Shown here: positions 52,271-64,000 of the stretch, in pieces
Layout: every line of letters starts with the position of its first letter
How positions within the stretch are numbered: position 1 is the first letter of the stretch
Source: Xiphophorus maculatus
Lineage: Eukaryota; Chordata; Actinopteri; Cyprinodontiformes; Poeciliidae
Assembly: GCF_002775205.1 (NCBI RefSeq)
Contig: NC_036458.1
Coordinates: 24,020,368-24,084,367 of the forward strand
DNA: 64,000 nucleotides
Direction of reading: 5' to 3'
The notes under the pieces: model-generated
The model's database searches: none
What the model saw: the letters and a program-made list of their open reading frames with translations, nothing else
Told to the model about the DNA's origin: nothing
Made by a program: the position numbers and the translations under genes

Positions 52271-53382
52271 AGTAGAAAGGCGTGCCGGCCCTCATGCTGT
52301 GTGAGCTGCATGGCCGACTGCCACAACGCAAGAGAATGACAATTAGATTAGAGTATTGATCCAGTCTGGGGCAGGTATCAGGATGCAGACACACTCACAC
52401 ACCCAGCAGTTAGCCAAAAGCACACATTCACACACACACATACATATCAAATCCTTGTCGCATTTCAAACCAGTGATCAGAAACAGAAGAACTGTGAGTG
52501 GAAATTCCCAGGAAGACTTCAGCAGCTCTTCCTCTTCTCGCTCAAACCTCCAGTTGTGAGAATCAGTGTTTGACAAAACCCCAAAATAAACACGTCTCTG
52601 CACACACACACGCAAACACGCCTGCACACGGCTGAACTCGGCTGAGGTCACACTCTCACTCACTCACTCACACACACACACACACACACATCCCCAGCAG
52701 CAGCAGCAGCAGCAGCAGCGTGGGTGCCTCCCTTGAACTCGTTCACCAGTGAGGTCACGGGTTCAAGTCCCTGGTGGGGGGAGGGACAACGAGTGGGAGA
52801 GTGATGGTTTGAGGAAGAGGAGCGGGAGCCAGGGGTGGGGGGCTCCACTCACTCAGTCTTGCACCCTTCCCTGCTCCATTCTGCCTCCACCCCTCCCCCC
52901 TTCTCTTTATCCTTCCTCCTTTCTCTCACACAGCCGTGCTCACATGTAGATGCACCAGATTTGCGTCAGTGCATTACATGCAGCCTGCACATGCTGCTGC
53001 ATGCACGGCGTGCGTCCTGCTTCTGCGTCCCGATCGGCGGGGTTAGACTTTTATTTGGGCTGCTGCTACCTGAGCCGGTCAGCGTCTTTATCTCTCAGCG
53101 GTTTGTGATGTGGTTCCTCCATGTTTCACCCACCGCTGAGGTTTATGGAAGATCAAAGCTGTCAGGATTGATTCAAGCTGCAGCATCAGGAGCTAAAAAT
53201 AATGTTTGTTTTTGTGTTTGTTTTTTCCCTCGCCTCCTGAAGCAAGATGTCCAGCCGCCTGGTCCAGCAGTTCAGGTCTGCTATTTCTTCATCCCATTTA
53301 ATTTATTATTATTTTTTAAACATCTGAAATTATTTTCCCAAAAAGGTTTGGTGTAGAATTAGAACTTCTTAAAAGTTTCTCT
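51927..53382. other. Downstream of the candidate exon; microsatellite-rich
   Basis: It holds TTCTGG-type short repeats (51938-51970), (GT)n at 52239-52270, (CA)n at about 52664-52690 and (CAG)8 at 52695-52720. No recognised gene. Confidence 0.5.
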
Positions 53383-54006
53383 TAAAGAGGTAGTGTCATG
53401 TAAAATTTTACTTTTTTAAAGCTTTACATCATGTTATAATGTTATTCCCTCATCAAAAACATGTCTGGAGTGTTGCTTTGATTCTTTCATGTATGTTTGA
53501 GAAATCCTTCAATCTCCATGGCAACCATTCAGATGTGCAAAACGTTTGGGGGAACCTAGCCCCGCCTTTAAGGACGAAGCTCCTCCACAGTGCTGCAGCT
53601 TCCAATCTTTAGACTCACAGAACAGCACCCCCCCTCCCCCCGCCCCTCTGCCAACTCAGCTCCTTCAGACTAGCCAGCAACAATTAGCAAACACCTGCAC
53701 ATCTGCTAAGCTCATCATAGGAGCTACTTCTCAGAGCAAATGCTGGTAAGAATCCCTATTAACCCTTTAATCTTGTTAAGGGGTTAATAGAGGAGCCATG
53801 TTGTGATGACTTCCTGAAGGCGGAGTTTCAGAAAGAGCAGGAGATTTTAAAGAGACAGAGACCCAATTTCAAAGAGTTCAATTACAAAGTCAAATTTGTT
53901 TTAAGTCATATTTGACAGATACAGCATATATTATATATATTTATGGTGTGTATAAACATACATCAGGCATCATGTTCCTGGAAAACACATTATACTGTCC
54001 CTTTAA
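53383..54006 (+). repeat. TTAA-type MITE, most complete copy
   Basis: The left terminus TTAAAGAGGTAGTGTCATGT and the complement of the right terminus ACATTATACTGTCCCTTTAA are inverted repeats, each ending in TTAA, as expected for piggyBac-like insertion. 624 bp, non-coding. Other copies or pieces: 1259-1400, 2044-2502, 6378-6917, 29263-29872. Confidence 0.85.
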
Positions 54007-55021
54007 AACACCCTGTAATTTAAAAATAAGGAACTTTAACATTAATTAGGCTCATGTCGCCTTCTTTCCTGTAGCTCAGTTGCACCTCTTGCTCAGTTTA
54101 ATCTAATCTGGGAAAAAAAGAAAAAACATACAAAACCGGCTTTCAGGGTGAAATTAAGCAAACACACATTCATATTTACTGCTCCACATGAGCTCACAGT
54201 GACACACACTCACACACACAGCCTCTCTTTCATAGGAAACAAGAGTAGGCAACCTTTGACCTTAACCATTCAGCAGTCTGGAAAATACCTAGCCTGGAAT
54301 CGATCAACACTCCTCCTGACCAGACACTCAGCACCGCCCTACCTCCCACTATCACCCACCCTGCCTCACCCCACCCCGCCCCAGCCCGCCTCCAAACACC
54401 TCCTCATACTTTAAGCCACGTGGCTCCTCCATCCCCGCTCCATCGACTCCACAGCACTGACTCTTTGAGTGGGAAGCATCACTGCTTTCAAGACTTTACA
54501 GGACTGAACATAAAACACACATTTTGTTGGAAACTCACAGTTAAACAAACATTCGCCAGAATTACACTGAGATCATCTCTAGCTTCTCAGCGTTCAGGAA
54601 GCTTTCTGGCAGCATCGCAGAACAGAACCATGTCATTTATTCTCTAAATGCTGGGCATGTTCTGAACATCTGTCTTCTATAACACATCAATACACTGATG
54701 ATCTTTGAGCTTCATATCATGTTCTAGTTAGTAGTGGGACAAGATTAAAATGTTTCATTGAGTCCATCATTCACTAGAAATGAATCGCATTTTAATCAAA
54801 ATACTATTTATCACCTAAATAACATTATTAATTGGTCGTTTTTTGCCTCTAAATGATTAAATATACATTTGATCTGAGCAACAAAAATATTTGCTTTTTT
54901 AAATGTGTTTAATTAATACAATTTTAATCAAAAAACAATACATAGACAAGATAAACATTTTTGATTATTTATACATTAGCCTGTTATACAAGTTGATGCT
55001 GTGTACTTCACATTGTATCAG
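54007..55021. other. Unassigned sequence
   Basis: Short (CA)n near 54200 and C-rich stretches. No exon or known repeat identified. Confidence 0.4.
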
Positions 55022-55129
<108 letters not shown>

Positions 55130-55269
55130 AGAGATAACAAATGAAAACTACAAAATGCAAAATATATTCAAAAAAGATTCACAAAATAAATTATGGCATG
55201 AAAACCAGAGAAAAAGGTTTTCAACCAAGGTGGAAAAGGTTTATTGTTCTGTTCATCACTAAACACGTC

Positions 55270-55945
55270 ATCCAGAAACTATTCAGTGCTTCACTTTTTC
55301 CACATTTTGTTCTGTTCCAGCCTAATTCCAAATTGTCTTAATTTAATCTCTTTCTTCTGAATTCTACACACAAATACACCAAGATGACAATGTGGAATAA
55401 ACAAAAAAAATACATATATATGTTTTAGAATTTTGCAACAACAACAGCAAAAAAACCCCCAAAAAACCATCCACCCAAGTAATTCTTGTCTTTGCTTAAT
55501 ACTTTGATGATCTAACTTTGGCAGCAGTTAAAGCCTCTGGTCTTTTCTTGGAGTCTTTTTGGAGCTTCATGCCTCTCAGCTCCAACACAAATGAGTAAAA
55601 TGTTTGGATGTCCTCTTCAGGATGCCATCACGTTTGGAAAAGACCTGGTCATCGGTTTGATTCAGGTGTGGAGAAAGCCTGCAGGACAGCAGATTTTGAT
55701 GAGATGCTTTGATTTAAGCTGGAGAAACATCTCAGTTATGATCTTCATGGTGTGAATACTCACAAAAGTGTGATTTCTTAGTCTTATATTTTTGACACAT
55801 TTGCAAAAATCTCAAAAACTTTTTTTCTCCCTTGTCGCAGTCAGATACTTGTGTGTAGAATTTTGAAAAATGAGATCAATTTAATTACAACTTGGAATGA
55901 CACTGGGACATCTAATGTGGAGAAAGTGAAGAACTGTGAATTCGT
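55270..55945. mobile_element. Internally deleted Tc1-like element, about 0.68 kb
   Basis: The left end AACTATTCAGTGCTTCACTT then TTTCCACATTTTGTTCTGTT and GATGACAATGTGGAATAAAC is mirrored on the right by GTGATTTCTTAGTCTTATAT, TTTGCAAAAATCTCAAAAAC and AATGTGGAGAAAGTGAAGAA. The middle (TTTGGCAGCAGTTAAAGCCT) is a subterminal part of the lineage, and the transposase is gone. A decayed end of the same lineage is at 3283-3410. Confidence 0.8.
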
Positions 55946-57376
55946 TCCCGATGATCTGTAACTGACAGAAATTTGATCAGAAAAACATCGATTGAATGCT
56001 GCACAGCAAAAACAAACTGTTTAGATACAAGCAACATGGTCCCTAGTCATGTTCAGTGCTGCAGTTTTAACATTATTTCTAATTATAATAGTTTATTTTC
56101 AAAAAATTGACTGTGTTTTTTTATTTTATTTTGTGCTTCAGCTTCATCTGTGAGAGGAATCCTGTGCTGTCAGGAGCCACCCTAACGGCCAAGACCAGGT
56201 GAGAAATGTTGAGTCATAACCAGTGTTATGGTAATTCACAACAATGCAGTGAAAAACCCAGAACAAACCCTGTGACTGTGATTTCCCCTGAAATGAATCT
56301 ATTAATAATGATAGGAACACTATAAATGAGCAGTTCATGGATTAGGAGATCTGTATGTACAATGTGCCACTCTGAGATGAACCTAAAGTGGCATTATCAG
56401 TAAATTCCTATCATACTCCGAGGAGGGATGAGGATCCTGATCTGAGTGAGGTACACTGATCTAAACCATCCCATAATATCTCTGATTGGATGATCAGGGT
56501 GGTTGTGCGGCTGGAAGGTGAACCTCAGGTCTCAGCTCATCTGGAGCCTCTAACAGGTTTTTTCCTCCTGGATTGTCCTGATTCAGCTCCATCCAGCCTC
56601 ACATGTGTGTCTGTTGTCCATTTTGGTGTGATGGGTCCACCGGCTTCCACATGTTACTGTTCCCTATCTTGCTTCCTTTAAACAACGGCTTCAACTATTT
56701 CATAAGGGCCAGATTCCTTGGTCTTCCTGAAACAGATCTTCTTCTTCACTGTAAAACCTGACAGTACTTCTTAATTTCAGAAAGAAGTTACAATAACTCA
56801 CATTTACGAAATTGTAGTGGTCTCTCATTTCAGTCAATTAGTTAAACTCGGAGAGGAATTTTTAAAGTAATAATTCAATTGTTTTAAGTGCAGTGCAAGT
56901 TTGGGGGCATTTTTAGCAATTATAAATTATTCAACTTTGTTCCATAGACATTTTCTTAAGTTGACTTTATACCTAAAATGAAAGCCCTATTTAGTATGGA
57001 CAGTTAATTAATCATTTTTTAAATATATACATTATTGTCTTTACTTTTTGTTTATAAAACAAAATGTAGTGAACAAGTAAAAATAAAAATAGTGCATTGT
57101 AATATGTTTATGAGCTACAGAAAATTGGATGATGTTATAAAATACAGAAAAACACCGTAAATGTTTAGTTTGTAAAGCCAAAAGCTTTCACAAAGAAAAT
57201 CATGAAATTAACTGTCAACAAAACTGACCAAATACAAGACTATTTAGGCAGGGCACTGTGAATACAGGTAGCTTCTATTCTACAAATACATTTTGAGATA
57301 GTTTACATTTCTTGCCCCCAAAATTCTTCACTCTTCATTCTGTCTTCACCTGCCAAGCTCTTGTGTTCCTCCATAG
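55946..57376. other. Unassigned sequence with a weak exon candidate
   Basis: Contains the splice-bounded open segment 56142-56198. Otherwise AT-rich with no known repeat recognised. Confidence 0.35.
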
Positions 57377-57491
57377 GTCCTCCTGCGTGGCTCTCATCAT
57401 GGCCGTCTCAGCCTCACTCTGCCGGGTGACGGCTGATAAGTTTGCTGTCAGACTCACTTGTTCAAGTTGTGGGGAACATTCAACGCTGTCG
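56142..57491 (+). other. Weak two-exon open frame, unidentified
   Basis: Segment 56142-56198 (after TGCTTCAG, before GTGAGA) and segment 57377-57491 (after CTCCATAG, before GTGAGT) join in phase to a 57-residue open stretch, FICERNPVLSGATLTAKTR then SSCVALIMAV and so on. The phase does not fit the candidate exon at 51855-51926. No family recognised; may be chance. Confidence 0.12.
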
Positions 57492-60400
57492 GTGAGTTTG
57501 TAGCTCTGAAAAAAAAACCATCGACTGTTGAGTGTACCCTAACTCCTGAGTTCCCGTCGGTTTGTGTGCTGCATCGCAGCCATCATCTGCAACTCAAGAG
57601 CAGGCAGAGGCTGCAACCTCTGCTTCCAAAACACAGGTCCGAGGGCTAAAATCAGCACTGGCATTCCATGCATGGTATTTGTTGACATGCCTAGCTAAAA
57701 TACTTCTTCATGCTCCTAGCTTCTAGCTCCTTTTTCTGCATGTGTTTTTGTGTGCACTTACTTCCATATTAGTCATCATTGTCCTCAAGTCAGATAAGAG
57801 ATGATTTGAGGAAATTTCTTTCTGTCTTTATGGTCTGTTTTTTAATGCTTGTAAAGCCTCCACATTGACCGTTAAGGAAATGTTTTACCTGGCTGGGGGT
57901 TAAATGTTCTCTACAGTCTCCTGCACTTTGAGCATTCAATGCGCCTCACTGTGATTCTGCTTGATGTGTTATCTTTTATTTAAAATGTTATTTATTTGAA
58001 TAATTTTATATTTTTTATTTTTATTTTATTTTATTAATCAATCTGACTACAGTTACCTCAATTCAATATATTTCTAATAAATTTGGTATCGTTCACTTCA
58101 GTTTTATTTTTTCATTCATCTCTTCTTTTCAACGTTCTTTCCAAGGCAGAAAGGTTCAACTCATATCTGATTGAAGGTAACAGAACGGAGTCCAAATCCA
58201 TTACAGTTTCAGGCCCAGACTTACTTTAATGTTGTGTTATCAGGTCCAAATTTAAACAGAACACACACACACACACACACACACATCACGTGCAAACTCT
58301 TACAACTTCAACCTCAACATCTTTATGTGAAATTATTTTATTGCTTCACTTTTCAAACACTTTCTGCTATTGCTTAGATGGAAGTCAGAGTATGCTTTTC
58401 TTTGTTTCTTCGGTAACAGTCTTTTGGGTGGTTGATGTCTTTTGGCCATGTTGATCCTGTAGGCTGTAAGTGGTGTCCTGATTTACGCCTGAAGGTAGGT
58501 TATATTTTCACTTTGCCTAACAATGCATTCAGCTTTCTGTTACGTTAACAAACCTTTCACGGTGCAGGATTCCAGTTCACATTCATCGCTGTCGGTGGGT
58601 TAATGATGCCGTCAACTCGCTGGTGGATGAATGTCAACTGTGTCCATGCAAGGCACATATCCCTAATCGAGTTTACATGTACAACATCAAATGATTGCAT
58701 TTCTAGGCCACTGACCAAATAAATACTTTGGACTGCTGACTAAGTCGTCATCTTTTTTCTAGAGGGATTTAGCTGTTTTCTTTCTGTTGTTAAATTCAAA
58801 ATGTCACCAGTGAAGGCATAGAGAAGAAAAAAATTAACTTGTCGCCAAACGTAAGGAAGTTTTTTGTTTGGTTGACTGTCTGCTGCCAGTAAATCTTTTA
58901 CCATTGGAAAACCTGTTTATGTTCCCTCAATCAGAGCTATGTTTGTCAGGAAAATCCATTTGTGAGTGGAGCGGCAGAGTTAAGTATGTGGGTTGTTTCC
59001 AATAAAAACTTCCTAAATACTCTACCAATGCCAACATGCTTTTCACAGCCTCATTCGCTCTCACAAGTAAACTAGGCTTTTCTTTACTGGAAGCAATCTG
59101 AGTTCAGAGAGATATCGGGATGGAATTCTACAACCAGTGGCAATTCCATATCTCCTATGTTTGGGACCAAACTCGACCCAAACTCACACCCAGACAGCTG
59201 GGTTTATCAGAAACTAGCTCCAGAACTTTCTGGCATTATGGCTGCAGTCTTGACTTCAACCCCACCCTACAGTTGTAGGATCTGTTTGGGTGTTGTGATC
59301 ATCTCAGATAAACCAACATCCTGGCTGGGGAATGGGATGCCATCCATCCCACAGCAGTTTTATGAACCTTTACTTAAACAGTACTCATTTTGCATCTTTC
59401 TTTTTATTTTTATCATTCAGTTTGCAATCTTAGTCATTTTTTTCCCCAAAGGTTTTGTTGGCTCTAGAGGCCTTTATTTGATCGTTTCAAAGAACAGATC
59501 AAACTAGTCTTACATCAGGAAGGAAAAGCCTCCCTTTTTTTCTTTGGGAGCATAGCTTTCAATCATCTTAAATCTGGGTTTCGCGCCTGCCCAAAGAAAA
59601 TCACTCACTGCATTTATTTTAAATGTAAAGGTGGTGGGGGAGTAAGAACAACGTCACAGGAGCAAGGTTTGATCACCTCGTTTTCGCGACTCCAACTGAG
59701 AACAACAGAGCAACAATAAGTGCCAAAAATCAATATTTCTTTACAGACTTTTCAAATTGAAATAACTTGTTGTCTGGTTGTGAGTAGAGCCTCCTTGAGT
59801 CGCCCCAGAATCCAGAAGAAACATAGAAGGGTCCATAGCTAGTCCAGAACTTTGTGCTTGAACACACGACCATAATGGCTGAACCTGGACACTGTAGATT
59901 CTACCATGTAGAATAAGCCCAGAATGCCTTACACCAAAGGCATGGCTGAGGGTATCAAAGAGGGGCTGAAGAAGGACGGAGCTCTGACAGCTGAAGAGAG
60001 TCTGTGGAGGGAGGACAGCAGTAGGGAGGTCTTCCCCCAGCAAGGAGTTTGAGCCGTTACGACCTGAACATCTGCCTGTCAATACAGACAATACGGCCAA
60101 ACAAATCTAAGATAAAGTTCTTAGGGCTGAATTCAAAGAAATTAAATGATAGTTTATGTTATACCTTGTTTTTGTGCTTATTTTTATAATATTGTACAGC
60201 TATGAATAAAGTAGTCAAACCAGCAAGGAATAAAACTTGCATACAGCTGATGTGTCATATTTTTCATTGGCTGTTGGCAACACAAATGCAGTTGGGTCAT
60301 AATCAGTTCACATTTACTGCAGTACCTCATCACGTCCAGATGTAGTTATGAAAATACTTGGACTGTAACTGACATCGGATCAGTTCCCTTCTCACACTTG

Positions 60401-61143
60401 TATACTCTGGTCTTCACCTCCCTTCACACTAAAAGACTTTTGTGCTGACAATCAACCTGACAATCGTCTCCACCTAAATCATGCAAAAATAATCATATGG
60501 TGTCTCCAGCTGAAGTCTGAACTGACCAAAGCATATGATTACGGGTTACGTTCTGGTTCAGCAAACCTGCTGTTTACAATTGTGATGATCCCTCAGAAAA
60601 GTCTGTTTTGCAGGCATCATTCCCAAATAACCGGTTAGCATGTAGATACAGCCTAACGATTGTTATGAACACTTTATTGATGACAGCATAGTGACGCCTA
60701 TATTTGGTTCATGCTTGATTTTCTATAGTGGGAACCTTGAACCCTTTCACCTTCATCCCAGAGTGCACTGGAGGCTTTCCCAGGCATTTGCCTTATGTTC
60801 AAGGATGATAACTCAACAAGACTGGTCTCATTGTGAGTCCTCCAGAACAGACAGAGAGATACACATTACACTGTAATGGCTTTGCTCTGGGGTCAGGTTT
60901 AGGTTCGAGTTACCTCCCGGTAGAGACAGATGGCCTGTATTCCTTCACCTTTGCCCTTCCCCCATGGAAGAGCCTCACTGGCATGTTGCTCTTCTGCAGG
61001 ACCAATATCCTCACTCAGATAGCAAAGAGGCACAAAATGAGACATTTGAGGGTGAGATGGAGACATAACACTAAACTCTCACTGGATGTTACATTATGAT
61101 CATGTGCAGAAGCTGACAGGGCTAATAACAAACTCAGAAGTAG
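57492..61143. other. Unassigned sequence
   Basis: Contains (CA)n at 58260-58286 and AT-rich tracts. Open frames of 60-120 codons (59157, 59741 minus, 60833) have no recognisable domain and no convincing splice pairing. No RNA gene seen. Confidence 0.4.
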
Positions 61144-61192
61144 TAGAATAGAATAGAATAGAATAGAATAGAATAGAATAGAATAGAATAGA
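61144..61192. repeat. (AATAG)n pentanucleotide array
   Basis: About 9-10 units of GAATA. Confidence 0.95.
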
Positions 61193-61514
61193 GATCTCCC
61201 AGTGTCACTTAGTAGATATTCAGTTTTACCAGCAGCAGAGTCACAGAAGAATGGAAGGAAAAATTTAACAAAAAATAAGAAACTGTACAATAAAGACAAA
61301 TTTAAAACAAACTTCTGACATAACAGCAAAAATAATACACAATAAAAATGATTATATTATGATTATGATTTATTTAAAAAAGGCATTCTCAGATTCCAAT
61401 GTCCAACTATGTAGGGCAATTTTGAAAATGTGCAAATTAAGCGTGTATATTTCTGCATTAAAAGCAGCAAGAGATTATTTATAAGAATACTGTTCAAAAA
61501 ACAGCAGGGCTGTG

Positions 61515-62110
61515 AACTGACTCCACCGTCTGTCCGACTACGGCAGAGTCATCAGAGAGCTTCTGAAGGTGGCAGCGTGTGGAGCTGAAGGAGAAGTCTG
61601 CAGTCTTAGAGGGTGAAGAGGAGTGGTGCCAGTACTGTTCCCTGTGGGGCGCCAGGATATGATGTCATCCTCCTTGATGCCAGGCTGGTTGGTGAACTGC
61701 ACCAGAAGATGGGTGAGAACCAAGCTGTCCAGGATCTTCATCAGATGTGAGGTCAGTGCTAGCAGCATGTAGCTGCTGAGGTCCTGTGGATGTTTGACCT
61801 TTGGCACCAGAACCACACAGGACGTCTTACACAACTGTGGTACGGTCACCAGCGTCAGGTTCAGGTTGAACATGTATCCCATGATGCCACACAGCTGATC
61901 TGAGCAGCACCTCGGGATCCTGGAGCTGATGCCATCCTGACCTGCCGAACTTTCACAACTTGAGCCTCACCTGAAGTTGAAAATGACAAAATGGTGGTGG
62001 GGGAAGGAGGCTGTGGGATGATCGTGCTGAAGCACAAAAAGGTGGTGGTGGGTGGGGGGAGTGATGGCTTACAGCTGAGGGGTGAAGTTTGACATGACTT
62101 CATAGATAGA
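61515..62110 (-). pseudogene. L2/Rex1-like LINE reverse transcriptase fragment with internal deletion
   Basis: The minus frame reads GYMFNLNLTLVTVPQLCKTS then PKVKHPQDLSSYMLLALTSH and LMKILDSLVLTHL, the N-terminal finger part of the reverse transcriptase. It then jumps through TNQPGI to pieces matching the GTVLAPLLFTLYTSDF area in another frame. The catalytic core between is deleted. Confidence 0.8.
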
Positions 62111-62176
62111 AATAAGTGACAGAATGGGATCAATGTTTCTCAGTCTCTCTGTTACCAAGTTACATCTCATTTCAAA

Positions 62177-62213
62177 GTACATGAAAGTCCTTTTTTATTG
62201 GACTTTCATGTAC
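62177..62213. repeat. Perfect 14 bp hairpin
   Basis: GTACATGAAAGTCC, a 9-base T-rich spacer, then its exact reverse complement. Confidence 0.8.
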
Positions 62214-63599
62214 AATAGCTCACCAGGCCGTTCAATACATTTAATTCTTCCCGTCAGACATTAACTATGCCTTCAGAGATGAACATGTTTAGGGGTGTCT
62301 CAACGCTGAAGCAAAAAAAAAAAAAGAAAACACTGAAGTTGCTGGCTGAGGCTGGTCAGAAAGTCCACTGCAGCGTAAATGTGACAGTTTTCCCTTCTTA
62401 TGCCGTGCAGTCATCTAAAAATAAACCTTGTTGTTTTTCTGTTTATGCGTTTAGCTCCATTGTGGGTTTTTAGTCTTTTCACTGTTCATAATTTGAACAG
62501 TGAACAGTTAAATGTCCTTTAACAAACCGTTTGTGGGATTAAATGTAAAATTTGACCATATTATAAATAGTTTCAAAGTAGAAAACTGGAATAAAGAGAC
62601 TATTAACTCAGCTTCTAACATCTTCAAACAAATTCTTTCAATATTACAGCAGGAACAGAGAAAAAAGCACAGAACACAAAGAGTGTATAGACCTCTGGTG
62701 TTTCGTTGAAGTTATTACATCTGATGACTTCAAATGTTCAGGCGTTTTTTAAGCTGAGGTTCTGTTAATAAGTGATATCTAATTTATGTTACCTGCAGTA
62801 GATACTTCTCTTATAGGGGTGTACAGGAGCAGCAGATGTCTGTAGAGAATGTGGAGGTGAACAGCATGTCTTCACACCACGACTTCATTTCAGTTCTTGT
62901 TTCCAGACATTACAGAGAAGAGGGTGAACGTTGCATTTAGGAAGGAACAGAAGACAAACTTGGTGCTTTTTGTTCCTATGTATTATATTTAAAAAGCAAT
63001 TTATTGCAGCTGTTTAATATTGCAGATTAAGATGTTAACAAGTGGGGGGAAGGTTGGTGTTAAGGCTCTAGGCTAAACACAGAAGAATCCAGCGATTTAA
63101 ATGTGTTATCTAAATGTTGTCAACAAGTGTTCTTATATCAAAGCCAAACATTTAGACTATATAACAGAATATTAAGACCAGCCACTCTAATTAAAATCCA
63201 TTTCATTTTATGCCATATTGATTAGAAACAGCTTCACTCAGACCATGTTAAGGTGCGTTTTTAGCTAATTTAAGTCTGTTACAATGTTTCCAGTAGAAGC
63301 TAATGCATGGCTGTAAGCTATGTCGGAGTACAGGACAGACATAGACAGACTATTTTATGTTCAGACTAATTGTTAGAATTGACTTTGATCTGGTTTTTAA
63401 AATTGGAACTACGTGTTCCCTGCTGTTTATGCTACAAGTTTGTTGTTCCAAGTTAACTCATTAAACTGAGCAATAGCTGTGCACATTGTGATCCTTGCTG
63501 TCATTATTAGCACACAACGGTTTTATTGACAACACAACAGCATTCCATCCTCAGCAGTTTAAGACTAGCTTAGACGCTCCGTTGTTGAGTATTTCACTT
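62214..63599. other. Unassigned sequence
   Basis: AT-rich; no gene, RNA or repeat recognised. Confidence 0.4.
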
Positions 63600-64000
63600 T
63601 CCTTAAAGCTGCAGTCGATCCTTTTATAAAAATATCGATTTTATATATTTGTTAAAACTGTCACTGACCTGACATTAAAATCTGAGACAGATAATCTGGG
63701 AAAACAATCAAGTGCCTTGTCCTCCTTCCTGTAGTCCCGCTGCCATCTGCATAAGGACCATGCCTGGTCAGAATCAACCAGTTAGATCCAGGAGAAAGGC
63801 CTCAGCACTGCCAATCAAGCTTGTGTACTTGCTGCTCATAGCCTCCCCCCACTCAGCACGTACAAGCTCCAGATTTCTGGTTTGCTGCAGCAGTGCTAGA
63901 ACGGAAGTTAAACTGTAACTCTTGTTCTGTGGATGACTGCCAGAGTGGATATGTCTCCTCGCTCTCTGCTCAGGTCAAGATTGAATGTAAACAAATGTGC
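63600..64000. repeat. MITE copy of the 28175-28815 family, cut by window edge
   Basis: Begins AAAGCTGCAGTCGATCCTTT then TATATATTTGTTAAAACTGT, CACTGACCTGACATTA and GAGACAGATAATCTGGGAAA, matching the termini and inner blocks of the copy in METTL22 intron 4. It continues to near the edge. Confidence 0.6.

Noticed and set aside
55600-55670. Splice-bounded open segment near 55620 that looked like an exon
   Set aside because: It lies inside the internally deleted Tc1-like element at 55270-55945.
59741-60100. 119-codon minus-strand open frame
   Set aside because: No domain, no splice support, no neighbouring gene context; kept as unassigned sequence.

Overview
This window is nuclear DNA of a ray-finned fish, most likely a percomorph teleost. 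The genes have many short exons with GT/AG introns, TATA/CA/GACA microsatellites are abundant, and the repeat content is typical of fish: a tRNA-derived AFC-like SINE, several Tc1/mariner lineages, TTAA-flanked MITEs, hAT-like MITEs, and L2/Rex1-like and RTE/Rex3-like LINE fragments. No bacterial or viral gene organisation is present.

There are five recognisable protein genes, whose exon phases I checked by hand. (1) 581-12825, +: the 3' part of an eRF3/GSPT1 gene, 13 exons; the exon(s) coding the N-terminus lie left of the window. (2) 15774-16292, +: an intronless-ORF TMEM238-like two-pass membrane protein in a GC-rich island. (3) 24555-34996, +: METTL22, 11 coding exons, 393 aa. (4) 36632-40707, -: YIPF2, 8 coding exons, 305 aa. 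(5) 41381-43464, +: TIMM29, 2 exons, 251 aa. METTL22 and YIPF2 converge, with polyA signals about 150 bp apart. YIPF2 and TIMM29 diverge from a shared promoter of about 0.35 kb; the same head-to-head pair is known in mammals.

From about 43.5 kb to the right edge I find no recognised gene. One candidate first coding exon (51855-51926) has a strong start context and a good donor but no identified partner. Another weak exon pair lies at 56142-57491. The rest is repeats and unassigned sequence.

Functionally the genes are unrelated housekeeping functions: translation termination, protein lysine methylation, Golgi membrane trafficking, and mitochondrial carrier-protein import. I saw no convincing new multi-gene system. 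The most unusual structure is a near-perfect 2 x 210 bp inverted repeat with smaller hairpins nested in each arm, in a METTL22 intron. Next are a YIPF2 intron built almost wholly of one MITE, and a cluster of deleted Tc1-type elements at 47.6-50.6 kb that includes a 78 bp element made of little more than its two ends.
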